The notes under the pieces were generated by a model that was not told the origin of the DNA, ran no database searches, and saw nothing but the letters and a program-made list of their open reading frames with translations. Both the position numbers and the translations under genes were made by a program. A stretch of 14,456 nt of DNA from CAIYXV01 sp035506255 (lineage in GTDB: Bacteria; Margulisbacteria; WOR-1; XYC2-FULL-46-14; WPAF01), in assembly GCA_035506255.1 (NCBI GenBank), contig DATJPS010000015.1, forward strand, positions 1 to 14,456, in the 5' to 3' direction. This document shows, one piece after another, positions 7,366 to 13,910 of the stretch (positions within the stretch are counted from its first letter, which is position 1; every line of letters begins with the position of its first letter).

Positions 7366-10300
7366 ACTGTTCGCGCTCCTGTTGCTGGTGGCGACCGGCG
7401 CGGTCTGCGTTTACGCCGACGAATACCCCAAAATTAACGTCTCCGGTTTCAAGAAATGGTCCTACCGCGAAGCGAAGGTCGATCCCCAGACCAATTATTA
7501 TCTCGGGTTGACGCAGCTGGGCGGTTTTACCCCCACCACCACCGGCAGCCCCTGGGAAGAACGGCTCCAATTGAACATCCTGGGCCAGCTGACCGATAAG
7601 CTTTCCGTTTCCTACGACATCGAGCAGCAGCCGGAATCGCCGGACAAATACGACGTTAAGGTCGATTACGACAACAAGCACGAGCTGGCGTTCGGCGACC
7701 TTACCGCCACCTTTTCCGGCAACGAGTTCGCGAGCGCCACCAAGTATCTGAACGGCGTGATGATCACTTCCCACGACACCAATTATGATATCCTGGCCGT
7801 CCCTTCGGCCAAGCTGAAGAGCCAGGTACAGAATATCACCACCCAGAACGGCAACAATTCCAAGGGCCCGTATTCCCTCGGTCACGGCTCGATCGTGGAG
7901 GGATCGGAAAGGATCGAACTGAACGGGCGGCTGCAGCAGCGCGGGCGCGATTACGTCATCGATTATTACGGCGGCACCGTTACCTTTAACGCGATCCTAA
8001 CCTCGTCCGACCAGTTCACTTACAGCTATGAATACACCAACATCCTGGACATGTTCTTCCCGTCGCTGTCGAAAAAGGATTTCTTCGGCGTCCAGAGCCG
8101 GTTCACGTTCGATCCGTCCACCATCGGCAAATCGTCCCCCGTTCCGCAGCAAATGATAATCTCCACCGTCGAGACCTTCCCGACCAACTACCATCCGATC
8201 GCGGTGGTGCCCGCGTTCACCGGCACCGCGGAGACGCACCCGACATTTGAAGCGAAGGCCGCCACGAACGAGGCCGGTCGGTCCGCGACCCGGGAATCGG
8301 CGGCCGCCGCCACGAACGAAGCGAGATCCGCCACCCCGGCGGCGGTGCCGTCCGTTCGCCCTTCAACGGAAGCCTCCGCGCCCTCCAGCCGCGAGGTGAC
8401 GCCGCTCACTCCGGCGATGGAGGACGTGATCGCGAACGAATCGGTCGGCAAGTACCAGCTAAAGAACGGCCAGATCGTTCCCTTTTCCGAAAAACTGATG
8501 TTCCGGGGCGTGCTGCTCAAGAAGAACGAGGACTACACGATCAAATACGACGACGGCAGCATCACGCTGTTGCTGCCCGAACTGCCAAACTCGCGGGAGG
8601 CCCTGCAGGTCACCTACAGCTATCCGAAGATGAACGACGAACAGGAAGTGATACCCGGATCGGGGAGCCGCGGGCCTTATAATCTTGCTTTCAACAAATT
8701 GATCCAGTTCTCCGAGCGGATCTACCTGAACGACCGGCTGCTGGTCAGGGACTTCGATTACATAATCGATTACGATTCGGGAAAGCTGGTGTTCAATTAC
8801 AACGTTTCCAACACTTCCGTCATCAAGGCCAATTACCGCCACATCGTGCTGGCGCTGCCGCCCCCGCCGCCGCCGACCAAGTTCCCCACCTCGCTGACGA
8901 TTGGCGCCACTTATATGCGCGAATCGGCGCAGAAAGGGGACAACACCGCCACCGGCGACAATGTGGAAACGCGTTCCTATCAGGACATCGCGAGCAACAA
9001 CAACACGATCTACCTGGCCAACTTCCCGGTCGTGTCCACCCTGGAAGGCGGCAACCTTTCGGTGAAGGACGGGGACCGAACTTTGGTGGAAGGGGTGGAT
9101 TACGCCTTCCCCACCACCAGCGTCGACCCGGCGACCGGTTACGCGGTGGTGACGCCGCCGGCCCGGCTGGCATTCATCAACGACCGGACCGATGTTTCGA
9201 ACGGACGCTACACCGGCACCATCAAGGTGCTGACCTCGCTCGAAGCGACGGCCGAAGTATCGATCCTTTACACTTATAACAAGGCGATCGCGGGACGCTT
9301 TACCGGCGTGGGCGACGGCAGCCGCGGGCCGTATTACGTCAAGAATTACCGCAACATCGTTCCCGGATCGGAAAGCATCCAGGTCTGGTCCACGGGATCG
9401 TCCCTCATCACCACTTACGTGAGGAACAGCTCGTTCGAGGCCAACGCCGGCGACACCGGATATTCCATCTCTTACGATAAGGACATGCCGTACATCAAGT
9501 TCAACAAGGAACTTTTGACCAGCCAGAACTTTTCCATCTATTTCCAGTACGTCGTTTCCTCTTCCTCCAACGGGTCCGAGATCAACCAGGACGTGACCGG
9601 TTTCGACGGGGCGTTCAAGTTTGGCGATCTGCTGCAGTTCGACGGCGCGTTCGCCCGCTCGTCCAACGACCGGGTGGTGTCGGCGGTCAGCACTTCGGAG
9701 TCGTACACCAATTTCAGCCCGCCCACCACCAGGATCGCAAAGCTGCAGAACGTGCCGCTGATCGAGAATTCGGAAACGGTGTACGTGAACGGCAATCTGC
9801 GCAACCGTGACGCCGATTATTCGATCGACTACACTTCCGGCATGATAAATTTTTTCTACGTCACGCTTACCACCAAGGACGTGGTGACGGTCGATTACCA
9901 GTATCAGAGCACCAGCCAGGGGGTAAGCCAGTCGGTGGCGGCCAACATCGGCAGCGCCTATAAGTACGGGGTTAGGAGCTCGCTGGGCGGGGTGCTGGAC
10001 GTATCTTATTCCAGAAAGCAGATCGGGTTCGATTTCGCGCCGCTCGGCGGGACCGCGATCGGGGTGGGGTCGGACTACAAGAACTTCGCCGTCAACTTCA
10101 CTCCCAAGATCATGGACCTGGCGTTCGGCCACCAGTACGCGGAGACGATCAATCCGCTGAGCAACAGCCGGACCGCGTTCACCAAGAATTACGACCGCCA
10201 TTACACGGTCTCGGCGAATCCGTACCAGCTGCTACATGTTTCGGCCGATATCCGCAATCTGGAAACGCGCGGCGACGCCTCCAGCGCGGGCGGCCCGCCG

Positions 10301-11593
10301 ACCGCCGATTCGTCGCAGAATTCCTACAGCCTCTCGGTGGTGCCCGCCACATTCTCCAAGGGCCCGCTGAGCTTCAGCCAGCAGTACGACGGTTCGCGGT
10401 CGCAGGCGGACGACAACCTTAGCCTGGCGAGCAGCCGGAACGAATACCTCCACGCCGCCAATTCGCTCGGCTTTACCGACCGCATCAAGCTGAGCACCGA
10501 TTATCAGTACTCGGAGCCCAAAAGCTACACCCGCGGCACGGTGGAGACGGTGACCGCGCTGAGCAGGTCGAGGGACACCTCCTACAACCTGTCGCTAGAC
10601 TTCACTTTCGGCCGGATCCAGAAGTGGACGGCGTACGCCAATTTGATCAACCACGAAGCGGCCACCATCGTGCCCACGCCCGAGGCGCTGACCCTGACCC
10701 GGAACACGACCTATCACACCGATTTCAATCCCGTCCCCATGCTGCAGACCAGCGCCGATTACAACCGGCAGGAGACCCCCTCGGTCACGGTGCTGGGGCA
10801 GAACCCGCGCTCGGAGCGGACCGCTACCAACGTGCGGCTGCAGCCGTGGTCATATTTCTCCTCCGCCTGGGCGTACAGCGAGAACCTAACCGTCAACGAA
10901 TCGACCCTGCCGTCGAGCGGCCGGTCCAATACCTATACCGCCAACTGGACGATGCTGTCGCTGGACAAGGTTAAGCTCAATTCCGATTACAATTATTATT
11001 ACAATACCGCCACTTCGCCCTCGGGGACGATCGAAGTGAAGAACGATACCGATTCGTTCGTGCAGGACTATGGGATGACGATCACGCCGGTCCCCGCCGT
11101 CAGCATCACCCCCGGATTCTCGCAGGAGAATTACCGCAACCGCACTACCAGTTCCACTATCGAGCTCTCCACCGTCAACCAGACCGCCAAGTGCCATGTC
11201 GACTTCACCCCGATCTCCAAATTCTCGATGGCGATGGATTACAGCAACAAGATCACCGCCAGCCTGACCGACAACCTCAACCGGCCCAAGACCAATATCA
11301 CCGTAAGATCCAGCTACCGGCTGTTCGACTGGGGCGAGATCGTGCACACGTTCGACGAGGAATTGAACCGGGGGGAAGTGCAGGCGGGAGGAACGATGCC
11401 GGACACGGACTACAAGAAATCGACCAATACCTACAGCCTTAATTTCAGTATCCCGCAAGATAACCCGATCTTAAGCAGCGTGGTGCTCACCGCCACCGCC
11501 AAATATGTCCGGTTCGAGAATTACCTCCCCGACCAGGCCAACCAGAACCTGAACGGGTCGCTGTGGACATTCGAGGGGACGCTTAATTTCTGA
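7355..11593 (+). CDS. Large secreted protein with six beta-rich repeats and probable C-terminal outer-membrane beta-barrel
   Basis: 1412 residues; I do not recognise a named family with confidence. It starts MKRKLFALLLLVATGAVCVYA, a clear Sec signal peptide with likely cleavage before DEYP. Residues about 25-165 are beta-strand-rich with LSVSYDIEQQPESPDKYDVKV and FGDLTATFSGNEF. Six imperfect modules follow (about 170-227, 364-425, 437-496, 547-641, 655-735, 794-853) with the pattern RGPYxL...GSExIxLNGxLL...DYxIDYxSGxIxF...VxYxY. Between modules 1 and 2 lies an Ala/Ser/Thr/Glu-rich linker (about 290-350), and after module 3 a run of six prolines (502-507). Residues about 860-1412 consist of alternating polar/aromatic strands of 8-12 residues separated by turns, and the protein ends LWTFEGTLNF, with the terminal Phe expected of a barrel inserted by BamA. 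DYxIDYxxGxIxI-type modules also occur in SprA-like giant barrels; that relation is inference. It is encoded in the FAS operon, overlapping fabF by 11 bp with only a weak ribosome site. Confidence 0.85.
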   Translation: MKRKLFALLLLVATGAVCVYADEYPKINVSGFKKWSYREAKVDPQTNYYLGLTQLGGFTPTTTGSPWEERLQLNILGQLTDKLSVSYDIEQQPESPDKYDVKVDYDNKHELAFGDLTATFSGNEFASATKYLNGVMITSHDTNYDILAVPSAKLKSQVQNITTQNGNNSKGPYSLGHGSIVEGSERIELNGRLQQRGRDYVIDYYGGTVTFNAILTSSDQFTYSYEYTNILDMFFPSLSKKDFFGVQSRFTFDPSTIGKSSPVPQQMIISTVETFPTNYHPIAVVPAFTGTAETHPTFEAKAATNEAGRSATRESAAAATNEARSATPAAVPSVRPSTEASAPSSREVTPLTPAMEDVIANESVGKYQLKNGQIVPFSEKLMFRGVLLKKNEDYTIKYDDGSITLLLPELPNSREALQVTYSYPKMNDEQEVIPGSGSRGPYNLAFNKLIQFSERIYLNDRLLVRDFDYIIDYDSGKLVFNYNVSNTSVIKANYRHIVLALPPPPPPTKFPTSLTIGATYMRESAQKGDNTATGDNVETRSYQDIASNNNTIYLANFPVVSTLEGGNLSVKDGDRTLVEGVDYAFPTTSVDPATGYAVVTPPARLAFINDRTDVSNGRYTGTIKVLTSLEATAEVSILYTYNKAIAGRFTGVGDGSRGPYYVKNYRNIVPGSESIQVWSTGSSLITTYVRNSSFEANAGDTGYSISYDKDMPYIKFNKELLTSQNFSIYFQYVVSSSSNGSEINQDVTGFDGAFKFGDLLQFDGAFARSSNDRVVSAVSTSESYTNFSPPTTRIAKLQNVPLIENSETVYVNGNLRNRDADYSIDYTSGMINFFYVTLTTKDVVTVDYQYQSTSQGVSQSVAANIGSAYKYGVRSSLGGVLDVSYSRKQIGFDFAPLGGTAIGVGSDYKNFAVNFTPKIMDLAFGHQYAETINPLSNSRTAFTKNYDRHYTVSANPYQLLHVSADIRNLETRGDASSAGGPPTADSSQNSYSLSVVPATFSKGPLSFSQQYDGSRSQADDNLSLASSRNEYLHAANSLGFTDRIKLSTDYQYSEPKSYTRGTVETVTALSRSRDTSYNLSLDFTFGRIQKWTAYANLINHEAATIVPTPEALTLTRNTTYHTDFNPVPMLQTSADYNRQETPSVTVLGQNPRSERTATNVRLQPWSYFSSAWAYSENLTVNESTLPSSGRSNTYTANWTMLSLDKVKLNSDYNYYYNTATSPSGTIEVKNDTDSFVQDYGMTITPVPAVSITPGFSQENYRNRTTSSTIELSTVNQTAKCHVDFTPISKFSMAMDYSNKITASLTDNLNRPKTNITVRSSYRLFDWGEIVHTFDEELNRGEVQAGGTMPDTDYKKSTNTYSLNFSIPQDNPILSSVVLTATAKYVRFENYLPDQANQNLNGSLWTFEGTLNF
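7862..9910 (+). repeat. Six imperfect protein-level repeats within the surface protein
   Basis: Approximate DNA positions of the modules are 7862-8035, 8444-8629, 8663-8842, 8993-9277, 9317-9559 and 9734-9913. Copies 1, 3 and 5 begin with (S)(K/R)GPY. The shared core is a GSE/FSE turn, a hydrophobic strand with LN(G/D)xL, then DYxIDYxSGxIxF and a final VxYxY strand. Copies 4 and 5 carry insertions, and copy 4 is the most divergent. Similarity is at protein level; DNA identity between copies is low apart from short stretches such as agccgcgggcc at 8666-8676 and in copy 5, so these are old duplications rather than recent tandem repeats. Confidence 0.8.
8258..8353 (+). repeat. Two 48-bp in-frame repeat units in the low-complexity linker
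   Basis: Two consecutive 16-codon units (8258-8305 and 8306-8353) both begin with the same 14 bases, gccgccacgaacga, and encode AATNEAGRSATRESAA and AATNEARSATPAAVPS. They form the core of an Ala/Thr/Ser/Glu-rich linker between the first and second beta modules. This is the part of the gene most likely to vary in length between strains. Confidence 0.7.
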
Positions 11594-13784
11594 AGACGAT
11601 CATGCGGCCGGAATCGAGTACCCTTTTGTTCCCGCCGTCCTGAACGCAGATTTTATAGAGGTAAACGCCGTTGTCGACCGGTTCCCCGCTCAGGTTCCGG
11701 CCGTTCCACGGGGCCAGGTTCAAGCCGGCCTTGCCGCCTTCTTCCCCGGAATTGAACTGCTTCTGCCAGATCAACCCACCGTTGATGCCGTAAAGATAAA
11801 TGCTTACCGCGGAATTGAGCGTCAGGTTATAGCTGAAGTAGGTTCGGTCCTGTACCGCCGGGTTAAAAGGATTGGGCGTTATCATAGAGATCCCGTTGAT
11901 GAAAACGGAGCCGGTCGGGGAGGGGTTCACCTGCACTTCGGCCGTGACCACGCTCTGGTTGCCGGCCCGGTCGGCGGCGGTAAGCCGGAGAATATAGTTG
12001 CCGCTAAGCCCTTCCGTGTTCCAGTCGGCAAGCTTGTCGTTCTCCACTTTCGCGGTGGAAGAATTGATGTTGATGTAACCGGTGCCGTCCTTTGAATAAT
12101 CGAGCGTGTAGTAATTAAAGTTGGCGTCGGTCGCCCAGCCGTAGACCGCCACCGATCCCTCGGCCGATCCTCCGGCGGCGGGGGAGGTGATCTGGGCGCG
12201 GGGCGCGGTATTGTCGATGATCACGACCGTACGCGCCTCCACCGTGAACGGCTCATGGTTCATCACCGTAAGCCGGATGGTCTTGATCCCGTCGGAAAAG
12301 TTCCGGGTGTCGAAACTTCCCAGCGGTCCCTCCGGTACGTCGGTAGTCCCGGTATAGAAAGGCGCGTATGAGTAGGGGGAGGTCCCGGCGCCGGCCCAGA
12401 GCGTGTAGCTGTTGAAGTCGATGCTGTCAGCCATGCCCGAAACCTGGACGATACCGCGGATGTAGCCTTCGCTTGACGGATAGGTGATGGCGGCCCGGGG
12501 AATGCCGATCGCGCGGGTGGCGTTGATCCTTCCCGCGCCGAGCTTCCCCGCGAAGCCCGGGTTTAGCGAATCGATGTTGTCGGCGGTGGAATCGATCCTC
12601 GAGCGGAGCTGGTCAGGGGTCCAGATGGGGTTCCGCGAGATCAGCAACGATGCCAGGCCCGAAACATGCGGCGTGGCCATCGAGGTCCCGTCCTTGAATT
12701 GGTACTGATCGGTCCCCAGCCAGGTAGAATAGATATCGGTGCCGGGGGCGCAGATGTCGACCCAGGCGCCGTAATTACTGGCGATCCCGGTCCCCCAGAC
12801 CGAACGAAGATCGTTCTGGTCGGTGGCGCCGACCGCGTAAGCGTTGGGAAGCGCGGCAGGGTACACCGGGTTGCTGGTGTCTTCGTTGCCCGCGGCGGCG
12901 ATCACCAGCGATCCGTTGGCATAGGCGTAGTTCACCGCGTCCGCAAAGGCCTGGCTGAAGTTGGAATCTCCAAGGCTGAGGTTTATGACCTTTGCGCCGG
13001 CGTCGGTCGCTTCGGTAATACCGGCCGAGGTGTCGGAAACGGAGCCGTAACCATCGTGGTCGAGCACTTTTATCGCGTAGATCCGGGCGTTCCAGTTGAT
13101 CCCCGAGATCCCGATGTTGTTGTTGGTCGCCGCCCCGATGACCCCGGCGATGTGGGTGCCGTGCCCGTTATCGTCCAGGGGATTGTTGGGAGTGGCGGGG
13201 TTGATGTAATTATGCCCCATCACCACTTTGCCCGCCAGGTCCTCGTGATAATAATTGACGCCGGTGTCCACCACCCCGACCAGCACCGACGCCGCTTCGC
13301 CGGTGGTGACATCCCAGGCATCGGGCATGCCGATCTTGGCGAGGTCCCACTGGTAGAGCGCGTAGCCCGGGTCGTTGGGCACGATGAACGCTTTTACCCG
13401 GTAGTCCGGTTCGGCGTACGAGACGGAGGGATCGTTCCGGTAATCGGAAACGATGGTTTCAACGCTGCTCCCGGAAGGGAATGTGATCCGGTACCATTGG
13501 CTCATGTCCGGCACTTCGATCGTCTTGCCGGCGTAAAGGGAACGGACCTTGACGGCGGGAGTGCGGGCACCGGGCATCGCCTTTTCCACTTTGACCGCTT
13601 GATATTTCGAGTTGAGAATATTTATGGAATTTGAGTTTATATTCCCGGCCGCGAGGACCGTTCCGGACGTTAATGACACGGTGCCGGGTTTGAACTTTAC
13701 CAGTATCCGGTCAGGGTCATAGCTTGAGAAGCCGCAAGAGGCTAAAAGCAGCACGATAATTACTGTCAGTACCGGCTTTTTCAT
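11583..13784 (-). CDS. Subtilisin-like (S8) serine protease, lipoprotein, with C-terminal FlgD-like/sorting-type domain
   Basis: 733 residues from ATG 13784. The N-terminus MKKPVLTVIIVLLLASC has a lipobox (LASC, Cys17), so the protein is probably exported and lipidated. Residues about 23-130 (DRILVKFKPG...ITFPSG...VSYAEPDYRVKAF) look like a fervidolysin/I9-type inhibitory propeptide. The catalytic domain has Asp173 in GVVDTGVNYYHEDL, His208 in NGHGTHIAG, oxyanion Asn300 in AAAGNED and Ser368 in GTSMATPHVSG, all intact. Then come beta-sandwich segments (YPSSEGYIRGIVQVSG...; ITSPAAGGSAEGSVAVYGW...) and, in the last 100 or so residues, PNPFNP...WNGRNLSGEPVDNGVYLYKI, a FlgD-like/T9SS type A-like domain. 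The frame stays open upstream to 14129, but that stretch reads through heptamer repeats and antisense to the aminotransferase; the lipoprotein signal and the promoter fix the start at 13784. No ribosome site precedes this ATG. The stop overlaps the convergent gene's end by 11 bp. Protease family is certain; substrate unknown. Confidence 0.95.
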   Translation of the reverse strand: MKKPVLTVIIVLLLASCGFSSYDPDRILVKFKPGTVSLTSGTVLAAGNINSNSINILNSKYQAVKVEKAMPGARTPAVKVRSLYAGKTIEVPDMSQWYRITFPSGSSVETIVSDYRNDPSVSYAEPDYRVKAFIVPNDPGYALYQWDLAKIGMPDAWDVTTGEAASVLVGVVDTGVNYYHEDLAGKVVMGHNYINPATPNNPLDDNGHGTHIAGVIGAATNNNIGISGINWNARIYAIKVLDHDGYGSVSDTSAGITEATDAGAKVINLSLGDSNFSQAFADAVNYAYANGSLVIAAAGNEDTSNPVYPAALPNAYAVGATDQNDLRSVWGTGIASNYGAWVDICAPGTDIYSTWLGTDQYQFKDGTSMATPHVSGLASLLISRNPIWTPDQLRSRIDSTADNIDSLNPGFAGKLGAGRINATRAIGIPRAAITYPSSEGYIRGIVQVSGMADSIDFNSYTLWAGAGTSPYSYAPFYTGTTDVPEGPLGSFDTRNFSDGIKTIRLTVMNHEPFTVEARTVVIIDNTAPRAQITSPAAGGSAEGSVAVYGWATDANFNYYTLDYSKDGTGYININSSTAKVENDKLADWNTEGLSGNYILRLTAADRAGNQSVVTAEVQVNPSPTGSVFINGISMITPNPFNPAVQDRTYFSYNLTLNSAVSIYLYGINGGLIWQKQFNSGEEGGKAGLNLAPWNGRNLSGEPVDNGVYLYKICVQDGGNKRVLDSGRMIVFRN

Positions 13785-13792
13785 CTTGTGGA

Positions 13793-13821
13793 AGTATAAC
13801 AATTTTGCAGGAGGGCTGCAA
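13793..13821 (-). promoter_or_regulatory. Leftward sigma70-type promoter of the protease gene, probably leaderless
   Basis: Read on the minus strand: -35 TTGCAG (13816-13821), exactly 17 bp, then -10 TATACT (13793-13798), preceded by TGT which makes an extended -10 (TGnTATACT). Only eight bases separate the -10 from ATG 13784, so transcription should begin about two bases before the start codon, giving an essentially leaderless mRNA. This agrees with the absence of any Shine-Dalgarno in front of the gene. The call is by inspection only. Confidence 0.7.
13805..13821. repeat. Perfect 6-bp inverted repeat forming both -35 boxes
   Basis: TTGCAG GAGGG CTGCAA: 6-bp arms around a 5-nt centre. The left arm is the -35 of the rightward promoter and the right arm, read on the other strand, the -35 of the leftward promoter. 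It could also be a dyad operator for a dimeric regulator. Confidence 0.75.
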
Positions 13822-13833
13822 GTGAGGTATAAT
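13805..13833 (+). promoter_or_regulatory. Rightward sigma70-type promoter of the aminotransferase gene
   Basis: -35 TTGCAG (13805-13810), 17-bp spacer, consensus -10 TATAAT (13828-13833). Predicted transcription start is near 13840, exactly at the front of the GTAACCC heptamer array, giving a leader of about 70 nt before ATG 13911. It overlaps the leftward promoter over 13805-13821, so both cannot be occupied by polymerase at once. Confidence 0.75.
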
Positions 13834-13840
13834 CTTAATC

Positions 13841-13882
13841 GTAACCCGTAACCCGTAACCCGTAACCCGTAATGCGTAATCC
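13841..13882 (+). repeat. Heptamer tandem array (GTAACCC)n
   Basis: Four perfect GTAACCC units (13841-13868) followed by GTAATGC (13869-13875) and GTAATCC (13876-13882), then the array decays into GTACGCT. The preceding seven bases, CTTAATC, may be a further degenerate unit. The array occupies most of the aminotransferase leader. Unit length, with variation concentrated at one end, suggests slippage expansion. It is not a CRISPR array: there are no spacers. Confidence 0.9.
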
Positions 13883-13895
13883 GTACGCTGATATC

Positions 13896-13902
13896 AAAGG
13901 AG
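13896..13902 (+). promoter_or_regulatory. Shine-Dalgarno of the aminotransferase gene
   Basis: AAAGGAG ends 8 nt before ATG 13911 and fixes this start. It lies just downstream of the heptamer array. Confidence 0.8.
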
Positions 13903-13910
13903 ATAATTGG

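Noticed and set aside
8459..10201. 580-codon minus-strand open frame opposite the surface protein
   Set aside because: Long, but composition is typical of an antisense shadow (Arg, Asp, Val, His-rich), there is no start signal, and the plus-strand protein has a signal peptide and conserved repeats.
12666..13634. 322-codon plus-strand open frame inside the protease gene
   Set aside because: Gly/Val/Asp-rich translation antisense to the S8 catalytic domain; no ribosome site and no recognisable domain.
13841..13882. CRISPR or riboswitch interpretation of the heptamer array
   Set aside because: Units are 7 bp and directly adjacent without spacers; no foldable conserved aptamer-like structure is visible.
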